A stretch of DNA of 13,751 nt, from contig CAUBWJ010000047.1 of NCBI GenBank assembly GCA_958439725.1, positions 1 to 13,751 on the forward strand, read 5' to 3'. The translations under genes were made by a program, and so were the position numbers. This stretch comes from an uncultured Muribaculaceae bacterium (GTDB taxonomy: Bacteria > Bacteroidota > Bacteroidia > Bacteroidales > Muribaculaceae). Numbering within the stretch: the stretch's first letter is position 1; each line of letters starts with the position of its first letter. The notes beneath the pieces were generated by a model. It saw only the letters and a list, made by a program, of their open reading frames with translations, was not told the origin of the DNA and did no database searches. Shown in pieces: positions 1-8,100 of this stretch.

Positions 1-41
1 CTTTAGCAGAGGCTTTTTGATGGGGATTCTTAACGGTTGTT

Positions 42-3020
42 ATGAAACACCCTCTTAATCTTCCATACGGAAAATACCGTATTTACGGCGCTGCCAACAT
101 ACGCGGTGATTACGAGACCCGTCTGCGCGCAAGCTGTGATAACGAAACAGCATTGAAAGCCGTGGCTGTGGAATGGAACCCGACAACCATAGCCGATAAC
201 GACCAGATGTTCGGCGTGTTTGACCTCGGCACAGCCGACAAGCTTCCCGTCAACACTTTCGACGCCCAGACCATCACCATAAACCGTCAGGGACTGAATC
301 TAAGCGGATGGATGCGACGGCTCGGGTCGAAAGTGACCGTGGGCTACGACCCTACCGGCCTCTACGAAGGCGTGACAATCTACATAAAGCAGGTAACAAT
401 CCACGACATTGCCAAAGAATGCCCTCTGGGAGAGTCAAACAAACCGACCAAAAAAGATGAACTAATAGAGACCGGCGGCACGGTGACATATTACACCGAA
501 GGGTCGGCCAACGACCGCAACGGATGGCTCAGATTGCAGAAAGGCACTCCCGGTGGGCCGCTGTTCGGCACCGACCATTCGGCCACAGCAGAAGCCCTGT
601 TCTTCTACGAAAACAATCAGGGAGACTTCAAGGACAGCCCCGATCGTGAGGAATACAATAAGACAATGGATCCGGATGAAATGGCCGATAACGAGTTTCT
701 GCCCGACCACAACCGTCCCGGCGGCAACCCCGGATATGTGGACTGGAAAGACAAAGTTCCTTACGGCACTTATGTGGAGGTAGAGGCCTATTATGTAAGC
801 GCCAATCCCGAACGCCCCTCGAGCGGCCCGATACGCTACCGCTTCATGCTCGGCAAAAACACCACCTACGACTACAATGCCCAGCGCAACCACCACTTCA
901 AACTCACCCTCTGCTTCCGCGGCTGGGCCAACGAACCCGACTGGCACATAGACTACGACGAACCCACGCCCTCGATTCATGTGCCCGAAATCTACTATAT
1001 ATCCTATCTATACAATCAGGAGATGCACATGCCGATAAGAATAGTTACCGGCAATAGCAGCGACGCACAGAATTATATACTTAAATCAGAAATAAAAGAA
1101 AACAACTGGGCTCCATACGACCCCTCACAGCCCGGCAATGTTCCCGCGCAATGGGTTGGTGCCTGGAATAATATCAATGGATTCGCATGGAATAAACCTA
1201 CCTATGATACCCCCACGAATCCATACAGTAAGGGCCAGAATTTTGTTGGCTTCCTCTCGGTGCGTCGCACCGATCCGAATAAGGTCATTCTATATCCCGA
1301 TAAGGATTATCGCGACAGTGACGCCGCATCCACGCTCAAAAGTTATTATGATGACAATAAGCGTGCATTTGGAGAGTATCCTCTGACCCCGGGAACAGGA
1401 TTACCGGTCTCGGGATCGGCCGACAACGGGACCTACAATGTGAAAGTAAACTCCGATAAATCCCTGTCGGTCTCCGTTCCCATGTATACCCGTGCAAAAC
1501 AGATGATTCCGTCAACTGATTTCACTGCGAATAATCCTTACGCCAGCTACATGCGCAGAGCTATAGTTCGCTTTACTCTTTGGGATAAGACAACAAATTC
1601 GCAGGTAACATTCAAAGATGATAACAACGAAGAAATAAAATATAAGGATGTTCCTATTCTTCAAGTGCGCCGAATTGTAAATCCAAAAGCGATATGGCGG
1701 AAAGCTTCAAGTACAGAAGAGTTCAATGTGAAGTTGATGCGTCTCGAGACAGCTGATGCCACCACTTTCACCACATTCCCGTCGGAAGGCGCTTGGAGAG
1801 CCACCATTCTGGTAGACCCTGATGGACTTATAAAACTGACTAAAGACGGTAAAAGCGTTACAGGTGTCGGAAGCCACGTGGACGGATCCACGGGATCTCA
1901 TATGGAATTCACTTACCAGCCAACAAGCGCAATAGCCGAAGGAACCACGCGTTGTGGCATAATAGAAGTGGAATACCACGACTATACATGCAAGCATCTT
2001 ATTTTCGTACGTCAAGGCTACGATGCTCCTGTGACTCTCGGAGGAAAGAAATGGAGCAACTATAATGCTTATGCCACCTCACCAAGTGGCTCTGGAAGCA
2101 GTCCGGCGTCTCCTACAAATGTAAACGTTGCCGTCACGAAAAGTCCGCTTTCAATAGGCTCATATTTCAAGCGTCTAAATTATGCCTATGCCATCCGCGA
2201 ATCAAATAGCAAAGCATACGGCTGGCTGCAATCTGTTACCAACCGGGATATTTCCACAGCTTATGTAAACAGTAACAATACAGTGGACAACCGAAATACC
2301 ACATGGGGCAGTTTCGGAGGTTTTGCCTGGACTATATATGATTCCAGCACGTCCCGATTTGACCGCTCATGGGCAGATACATGGACTCCAGTCAATAATA
2401 CCAAAATAAAGGGAGACCTCACTATTCCTACTTACGATGATTTTATTGCACTGCAGAATAATTGTGATTTCGGCTATGGTGTGGTGTATGGCGACGGAGC
2501 TACAGAAATGGCTACGACCAAAGAGACCGCCTATGGTTATATTGACGAAAATAATTCAGGCGTTGAAAGCGCAAATGGAATACGGGCATGCGTAGTCTAT
2601 AACCGTTCAAACGGAAATCAGATTATTTTCCCCCTCGGATATGTGGGGCAAGGCCGTCGCGCCCGTTCCACATTTGCGCTTTCCGGTGTAGATAACTTGG
2701 CTGATCCCGGCGTTGGTGCAATTACATATAGCGGTGCCAGAGGTGCTCTTTCAGGAAACGGCAATATGAACCGTCCTATAACCTACAATCTCTATCGATC
2801 GGCAGGTGCCCTCTATTGGTTTAAGCAGCCCGTAAGGAGAACTGAGACTCCGGTATGGAATACACCGAAAAAAAGAAGAATTGCATCATGGGATATAAAC
2901 TACTTCAATCTTGTGTTTAATCCGTACGACTCCGGCAGTCTTGGAGACTTTACTGATGGAGAGGTACTTGGAAACGCTACGTCTTCGGACGCACTTCCAA
3001 TACGCCTAATATATAAATAG
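42..3020 (+). CDS. Fimbrial tip-like protein (DUF4906-like), N-terminus missing
   Basis: This large protein resembles Bacteroidales tip/accessory fimbrillins, which sit at the distal end of surface pili. The first residues after the start already match the interior of such proteins (LPYGKYRIYGAAN, then a QMFGVFDL strand), so the lipoprotein signal and first strands are lacking. Residues about 260-330 carry the family-like block YRFMLGKN, then RNHHFKLTL, WANEPDWHIDY and YYISYLYN. The C-terminal part (about 700-992) contains PTYDDFIAL, FPLGYVGQGRRA and a final ALPIRLIYK, and resembles the FISUMP/Lcl-type C-terminal domains common on Bacteroidetes surface proteins. An in-frame TGA lies at 18-20 and no ribosome-binding site precedes 42, so the ATG is only the first available one. 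The true gene may begin outside the window in another frame, or this may be a pseudogene or silent cassette. Coding is secure. The family is likely. The start is doubtful. Confidence 0.68.
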   Translation: MKHPLNLPYGKYRIYGAANIRGDYETRLRASCDNETALKAVAVEWNPTTIADNDQMFGVFDLGTADKLPVNTFDAQTITINRQGLNLSGWMRRLGSKVTVGYDPTGLYEGVTIYIKQVTIHDIAKECPLGESNKPTKKDELIETGGTVTYYTEGSANDRNGWLRLQKGTPGGPLFGTDHSATAEALFFYENNQGDFKDSPDREEYNKTMDPDEMADNEFLPDHNRPGGNPGYVDWKDKVPYGTYVEVEAYYVSANPERPSSGPIRYRFMLGKNTTYDYNAQRNHHFKLTLCFRGWANEPDWHIDYDEPTPSIHVPEIYYISYLYNQEMHMPIRIVTGNSSDAQNYILKSEIKENNWAPYDPSQPGNVPAQWVGAWNNINGFAWNKPTYDTPTNPYSKGQNFVGFLSVRRTDPNKVILYPDKDYRDSDAASTLKSYYDDNKRAFGEYPLTPGTGLPVSGSADNGTYNVKVNSDKSLSVSVPMYTRAKQMIPSTDFTANNPYASYMRRAIVRFTLWDKTTNSQVTFKDDNNEEIKYKDVPILQVRRIVNPKAIWRKASSTEEFNVKLMRLETADATTFTTFPSEGAWRATILVDPDGLIKLTKDGKSVTGVGSHVDGSTGSHMEFTYQPTSAIAEGTTRCGIIEVEYHDYTCKHLIFVRQGYDAPVTLGGKKWSNYNAYATSPSGSGSSPASPTNVNVAVTKSPLSIGSYFKRLNYAYAIRESNSKAYGWLQSVTNRDISTAYVNSNNTVDNRNTTWGSFGGFAWTIYDSSTSRFDRSWADTWTPVNNTKIKGDLTIPTYDDFIALQNNCDFGYGVVYGDGATEMATTKETAYGYIDENNSGVESANGIRACVVYNRSNGNQIIFPLGYVGQGRRARSTFALSGVDNLADPGVGAITYSGARGALSGNGNMNRPITYNLYRSAGALYWFKQPVRRTETPVWNTPKKRRIASWDINYFNLVFNPYDSGSLGDFTDGEVLGNATSSDALPIRLIYK

Positions 3021-3031
3021 TAAAATCAATA

Positions 3032-3067
3032 TTTTCAGTTCTCGCCTCCGTCCGACAACACTGAAAA
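3032..3067 (+). other. Hairpin just after the tip-like gene
   Basis: An 8-bp perfect inverted repeat (TTTTCAGT at 3032-3039, ACTGAAAA at 3060-3067) encloses a 20-base loop directly downstream of the stop codon. No T-tract follows, so it is not itself a good terminator. It may protect the 3' end of the transcript. Confidence 0.35.
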
Positions 3068-3117
3068 GTATGACGAGGAAACGGAACTCTTAATTAATAC
3101 ACAATTTCCATAACTTA

Positions 3118-3160
3118 AAGGCGGCGGACTGCGTGAAGCATTACCGTCGCCTTAATTTTT
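3118..3160 (+). terminator. Rho-independent terminator of the + strand tip-like gene
   Basis: A 10-bp stem pairs AAGGCGGCGG (3118-3127) with CCGTCGCCTT (3144-3153). It contains one G-T wobble, has a 16-base loop, and is followed by AATTTTT. It lies about 100 bases after the stop codon of the + strand gene and is oriented to end that transcript. Confidence 0.75.
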
Positions 3161-3333
3161 CCCCCTCTCCATCTCGCACCTCGAAGCTTACGCAGAGCCC
3201 CGCAGAAAGGCAGAGCAACGGGTCAATGTGAAAAACAGGTTGAAGTGTTAAAAATTATCCGGAAGGAATTTTTAGGCCGATAGTTTGAAAAGCCGGGGTT
3301 ATACTTCTTCAAAGTATGTTGTAACAGGCGAAA

Positions 3334-3434
3334 AGCCCCGGAGGGGCGATTTCTGTACAACTGGCTGCGTAAGCTGCCGACAAGCAATACACCACTTCAA
3401 AAGCGAGGCAAGCTGCGGAGCATGCGCGCCTCGC
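3334..3434 (+). repeat. Structured extragenic repeat, copy A
   Basis: This segment matches the reverse complement of 13552-13660 over about 100 bases, with a 32-base identical core at 3403-3434. It contains three hairpins: GCCCC-GGA-GGGGC near the start; TGGC/GCCG (one wobble) around the ten-base loop TGCGTAAGCT after the shared TCTGTACAAC; and GCGAGGC/GCCTCGC in the identical core. Compared with copy B, stem bases change in a paired way, which argues for a conserved fold in DNA or RNA. It codes for nothing recognisable. A REP-like or other mobile extragenic element is the simplest reading, but I cannot name the family. Confidence 0.8.
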
Positions 3435-3480
3435 TGCCCCCGCGTTAGCATGAGCTGTATGTCAGGTTCCCATGCTTACT

Positions 3481-3880
3481 AAAAGTTCCCGCGTCCCCTC
3501 TGCCGTTCCTGCGCGGCTCTGCGTTCCCGTTCCCATCCCGCCTGACAAATTCCGCAGAACTACGCAGACCAGCAGAACCCCGCAGGAATTAAAATTAAAA
3601 GTTCCCGCGTCCCTCTGCCGTTCCCGCGCGGCTCTGCGTTCCCGTTCCCATCCCGCCTGACAAATTCCGCAGAACTACGCAGACCAGCAGAACCCCGCAG
3701 GAATTAAAATTAAAAGTTCCCGCGTCCCTCTGCCGTTCCCGCGCGGCTCTGCGTTCCCGTTCCCATCCCGCCTGACAAATTCCGCAGAACTACGCAGACC
3801 AGCAGAGCTACGCCGGAATTAAAATTAAAAGTTCCCGCGCCCCCATCTGCCGTTCCGCGCGGCTCTGCGTTGCCCTGCCC
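3481..3880. repeat. Tandem repeat, 115-116 bp unit, about 3.5 copies
   Basis: The landmark GTTCCCGCG recurs at 3485, 3601, 3716 and 3831, giving periods of 116, 115 and 115. Copies 1-3 are nearly identical. The end of copy 3 differs (GAGCTACGCCGG instead of GAACCCCGCAGG), and copy 4 is partial and diverged. Each unit ends with AATTAAAATTAAAA and contains TCTGCG and CGCAGA words that can pair. The absence of spacers between units rules out CRISPR. Related words (TACGCAGAGCCCCGCAG) also occur singly near 3189. Confidence 0.9.
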
Positions 3881-3986
3881 GAAGGCGCGTTCCAATCGGG
3901 GCGGGGGAGCGCGCAAAAGAAAAGCGCGGGCCGCGGGGGCACGCGCCGGGGGAGGGCGGGATGGGTATGTGTGTTGATTCTCATAG

Positions 3987-4077
3987 ACTGCCTCACGGCA
4001 GTGGCGATCTAAAGGTTCGGTGTTAGGATAGTTCTACGAACCCCGGGCCGCAAGTCCGTGGCCTCACGGGAGTAGAA
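3987..4077. other. Cluster of strong hairpins, possible structured RNA or diverged repeat
   Basis: ACTGCC-TCAC-GGCAGT (3987-4002) is a perfect 6-bp hairpin. A nested stem follows: TTCTAC (4032-4037) with GTAGAA (4072-4077), CCCG (4042-4045) with CGGG (4067-4070), and GGCC (4046-4049) with GGCC (4060-4063), closing a ten-base loop. GGTTCG/CGAACC (4014-4019 with 4037-4042) is an alternative pairing. GGCGAT, TTCT-AC-AAC and a GCAAG loop occur in the same order as in copies A and B of the structured repeat, so this may be a distant member. Confidence 0.45.
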
Positions 4078-4124
4078 GTGCCCGATCCCCTTCGGCGGCG
4101 CCTCTGCGCCCGCGCTTTAAGGCT

Positions 4125-5156
4125 TTAAAGAAGGTTCTGGAGCTGTGGAAGGCGGATGTCCTTGGCCGAGATGCGGCCGTCGGCGCCTATCAGGTGCATC
4201 ACGGGCATCACGTATAGGTCGTAGAGCTCCTGCTCTTCGAGCTCACGCGAGGCCATGCCTACGGTCCACGCCGGATCAAGGGCCGAGAGATGCCTGCGCC
4301 ACGCCTCGGCGTCCTCGCCGGGATACACTGCCACCACTTTCAGGCGCCCGGCGCCCACGGCCTCTGAAAGCTCAGGCATCGAGCGGAGCGCGGCGAGGGT
4401 CTCGGCACACGAGGGGCAGTCCGGGTCATAGAGCAGCAGCAGCGTCGGGCCCGAGGGGTTGAGGGCGCCGCGGAGGGTGTGCGCGCGGCCGTCGGGCGCG
4501 GTGAAGCGGAAGTCGGCCGGGCGCTCTCCGGGGCGGTTGCGCAGCGAGAGCTGCAGCAGGTGGGCCGTGCGCATCTTCAGCTCCGGGGGGATGGCCTCGG
4601 AGCCGGTTATGGCGCGGGCCATGGCTATGAAGGCGTCCTCCGAGTGCATGGGCGAGTCGGGGTGATACAGGTATTTCTCCACCGTCGCCGTCCAGAGCGC
4701 CGTCACTTCCGGCCCTGCCTCGCCCCAGCGGTCGGCCAGCCCCGAGGCAGCTTTCCGGAGGCCTTCCGCGGAGCCTTCGGCCGTCAGACTGAGGAAATTG
4801 GCCATATTCTGCTCCACCACGGCGGTGTCGAGGCTCAGGCCGCGGTCGGCAAACGGCATTTCGTCGAAGAAATGCTCCATAATGTAGTCGGCGCGGTCGC
4901 GCGGCTCCGTGATCACGGCCGGAACGGCCGGCAGCGGCAGCGTGAATGGCCCTTCCGAAAGCCCCGAAGCCTCTGAGGACTCAGACCCTTCCGACTCTAC
5001 CGACTTTACGGACTTTACCGACACGTCCGACCAGTCCGACTTGTCCGACCCGTCCGACCTCCCCGCGCAGCCCCCGCACAGCAAAGCCGCTGCCAGCACT
5101 GCCCCAAGCAGTGCCGGCAGTGCGGCATTCAATAGCTTTTTCCGTCTGTCACTCAT
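4125..5156 (-). CDS. DUF5106/thioredoxin-like lipoprotein
   Basis: This is a predicted envelope lipoprotein of 343 residues. Its signal is basic (RRKK), then a hydrophobic helix (residues 8-26), then LLCGGC with C30 as the probable lipidated cysteine. Residues 34-69 are a linker with Ser at every third position. Residues about 75-205 resemble the DUF5106 domain often found before thioredoxin folds in Bacteroidetes. Residues about 215-343 are thioredoxin/TlpA-like: the strand LLLLYDPDCPSC carries the redox pair C247-P-S-C250, and MPVMHLIGADGRI supplies the cis-proline loop. It would act on thiols or disulfides outside the cytoplasm. It starts 10 bp after the tip gene stop, so it is probably co-transcribed with the pilus genes. 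Several pilus subunits contain cysteines, so a role in their folding is possible but only inferred. Base composition is GC-rich throughout, unlike the 3' half of its neighbour. Confidence 0.85.
   Translation of the reverse strand: MSDRRKKLLNAALPALLGAVLAAALLCGGCAGRSDGSDKSDWSDVSVKSVKSVESEGSESSEASGLSEGPFTLPLPAVPAVITEPRDRADYIMEHFFDEMPFADRGLSLDTAVVEQNMANFLSLTAEGSAEGLRKAASGLADRWGEAGPEVTALWTATVEKYLYHPDSPMHSEDAFIAMARAITGSEAIPPELKMRTAHLLQLSLRNRPGERPADFRFTAPDGRAHTLRGALNPSGPTLLLLYDPDCPSCAETLAALRSMPELSEAVGAGRLKVVAVYPGEDAEAWRRHLSALDPAWTVGMASRELEEQELYDLYVMPVMHLIGADGRISAKDIRLPQLQNLL
4950..5057 (-). repeat. 9-bp minisatellite coding Ser-x-x triplets
   Basis: On the coding strand, GTCGGAC plus two bases is repeated and gradually degrades. 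It encodes twelve triplets with Ser at each third position from S34 to S67 (SDG, SDK, SDW, SDV, SVK, SVK, SVE, SEG and so on). A 9-bp period keeps the frame when copies are gained or lost, so this linker may vary in length between strains. Confidence 0.85.
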
Positions 5157-5166
5157 CGGGCTACGG

Positions 5167-8100
5167 TTACGGCTGTTTGTACTGTCTGATCTGGTTGTAA
5201 GTCATGCCGGCTTCGGCGGCAGTGAGGTCACGCACACAGCGAACAAGTGTACAGGTATTCCACCAGTTTGCTGTTGCGGCATTAAATCTGACGGTACAGA
5301 TACGGTGCCCTTGATAACCATTAGGATTCTGAGTCGTCTTATTATTGGTTATATCACTGTTATTTGAATCAAATGGAGATGAGTTTTGATAAAATTCTAT
5401 TGTACAACCTTGATAATAAGAATAGTCATTCGGAAATCGGAGCAAGCCTTCACGACGCATGATAATCAGCTCTTTCTGATTGGGAGCTCGCCAACCTCGT
5501 CTACCGGAGTTATCGTTCAGATCCGCGCAGGAAGTCGCATTATTAATATATGAAGTATAGCTCGTTGGAGAAGGATCTCCATCCGCCGTGGTGCCATTCG
5601 CCGAGGTATAAGAAGCGGTGGCTTCCGTCGACTGTTGCACCAAAGCACCATTTGTTACCGCGTTACCGCGGAGTGCCACTTCAAAGCCATATCGTCCGAT
5701 TTTATTATACGGGCTGTTGGTCTTGTGTAGCGGCAGGGGATCTTCGGAATAGTCACGCAGAGATGTGCCGTAATAGTGCCTGTTCTTTACAACTGCGCCC
5801 GTACTATAATCACCAGTCCCTTTTTGCACACTGTAGGCCGGATCAACGGGGTCATCCGTCGGGTCTGATGTAACCTCAGAGAGGTTAACGCCAAGATTGC
5901 GTATACATCTGACACTCCATGAAGGAACATGATATTGTCCGAAATTACTCATTGACATTCCTTCCACAGCCCATACGGTTTTTCCATCGCTTGTGGCAAG
6001 GCTTAGCCTGCCGTTGTTTCCGGAACTTGGAGCGTAGTTCAACTCAGTATTATTGTCATAGTCCATGATGGGGGTAGAAAGAGCGTTTCGGCCCATAATC
6101 ACACGGGCGTATTTACCGGAGGCGGGAAGGTACCACCGAAGTTCGTTGGCATCAATCACGCCGTTACCGTTAAGGTCGCGATTTCGGTTCATGCAGGCAT
6201 GCATTGCGTGAATCACCTGGGCTTCGTCTACGTCCGTCTGAGGATCATAGATATTGATGCTTGCTGTTGCTGACTGCGTGGCGCCCGAGAAATCCCCGGC
6301 ACTCAGAAGCACCGGCATCGGTACAGGCCAGGTTTTCGGGAGCTTTTCATTATTGGGGACACGCTGATTATCGTTATCAATTCTTTTTACGGCATTGGCT
6401 ACTCCGGTGGTACCGTTGTTGGCGTTACCGCACTGCACGTAAGTGGTCCAGGCACCGGCTGTTGTCCAGCTCTGACTTGCACCGGTGATAATATTCCCAC
6501 CGCCCGATGCAATCCATACGTTATATCGACCGTTGTCGGGCGATAACTCCCCGCCATCCGCTATAGTTGTATTAGGCACGTAAGGATAATCATCAGTCCC
6601 GTCCGCAAGAGCCACGCCGGTAGTAGGCCAGCGCATGTCCATGCCGAAAGTCTCGTTGATGTGTTCTACGCCTATGGCATTCTCTGGGTTGTCGGCTGTG
6701 TTGTAATATGTCTGGATCGAGCGCTGCGATACGGCGTATTTCGAGCGGAAGTATCTGCTGAGACCGTCATTCGAGGTGGCCTGGGCTACGTTCAGATATG
6801 CCATGCGGTTAGGCTGGTTCACATAGGTGAGCCAATTTTTCCCGGTCTGATTACCGACTGCACCTGTCGTTTCGCCCTCGTAGGTATACTCGTTGACGAA
6901 TACGGTGTAGTATCCAGCTGTCAGCCCTGTGCCATCCTCTTTATAATTTTTGCGGATATCATTCAGCTTATATAGTTTGGGGCTTCCTATGCCGGGATAT
7001 GCAGCAAGAACGTTTGCATCCGTGCTGTTTGTCGGCATCATCTCTATCCATGAATAATATTGATAATCGGCATCGGTTGTCGACGTGGGTATTTTAGTAC
7101 TACCAGTATCGTTCCCAGCTTTATCTACGGAGAAGCGATGGTCGCCGGCAACAATCGAGAAACTGAAGTCTCTCAGATTTTCTGCGGTCAATTCGATATT
7201 GAAAGCCGCATAGTGGGCGTCGAGATTGAACATCTGGTTAGTAACGTCAATCACGGTTCCTTCGGCTCCGGGCTGATTCTCGTTATTGGTGAAGGCCTCC
7301 ACAATTATCTCGGTCGCGCTCTTGATCTTTACAAGATAGGTGTAGATCGAGTTGCGCAGCGAGTTGAAATCGTTGGCATTGCCGCCTATATAGCCCAGAT
7401 GGACAATATATTTGGCATACACCTCTCGGCTGTTGATTGTGGGGAATGTCTGGTCGGGAATCGTGGGGTTGTTCGGATTACCCGCAGGATTCTTGTAAGT
7501 AAGCTTGGCGTTGATTTCAACATATCCGGCGAAGTTGTTGAGAGTGGCAACCTGTGGGGTCTCCTTGGGGCAGAGACTGGTGTACACGCCGGTATTCTTG
7601 CCGCCGTCTTTATACTCCACGTCACGCTTCTGGTAATTCTCGGCATTAGTGGCGTTTCCAAGTTCAATAATGCCCGTGCGTTTGTTTTCCATCTGCCAGA
7701 AGTCAAACGTGAAGTGGTTGTTGCTTCCTTCGATGTCGGCGCTCGTGTAGGTGAGAGAGTTGCGGTAGTTGGTGTTCTTGGTCACGTCAAGCTCCATCGG
7801 GTCGCCCGCGTTGGCATATTCCCATGGCTTGCCGGCGGGGTTCTCGGCCTGTTTGCGCTCAAACAGCCATCCGTAGGTGGGAACGTTGTGGACAACGTAG
7901 GATTCCACCTCGAAATCCACGATATCAGTGTTTTCTGCGCGCTGGATATCGAATTTAATCTGCGAGTAGGGGCGGCGCAGGTGTATGGCGCCGGGCAGCG
8001 TCACACCGGCGGAGTTTACGCCGATGTAAACCGGCTTAACCTGGCTCCAGTCATAGTCCCCGGGGTGGTTGAGGCGCTCTTCCGAATAAATGCCGCTCAT

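Larger units (their letters stand above)
3021..4124. other. 1.1-kb gene-free region between convergent genes
   Basis: I see no credible protein gene here; the short reading frames come from repeats. The region holds, in order, a hairpin and a terminator for the left gene, a weak inverted repeat (3250-3256 with 3267-3273), a structured repeat element (3334-3434), a 6-bp hairpin AGCATG/CATGCT (3447-3452 with 3471-3476), a 115-bp tandem array (3481-3880), a very G-rich stretch (3895-3965) and a set of strong hairpins (3987-4077). I found no clear T-tailed terminator for the - strand gene ending at 4125. Confidence 0.7.

Noticed and set aside
3250..3273. AAAAATT/AATTTTT inverted repeat as a terminator
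   Set aside because: The stem is A/T-only and weak. The GC-rich terminator at 3118-3160 already serves the gene.
3481..3880. CRISPR array
   Set aside because: The 115-bp units abut each other with no unique spacers, and no cas genes are present.
3285..3996. Several short frames of 62-68 codons on both strands
   Set aside because: They fall in the structured repeat and the 115-bp tandem array, and their peptides simply repeat with the DNA.
4014..4042. tRNA-like arm GGTTCG/CGAACC
   Set aside because: The loop is 17 bases and no acceptor, D or anticodon arms can be fitted around it.
4479..5367. Overlapping + strand frames, including Thr-Asp-rich repeats
   Set aside because: They mirror the thioredoxin-like lipoprotein gene and its 9-bp repeat; the - strand product has a signal peptide and a CPSC motif.
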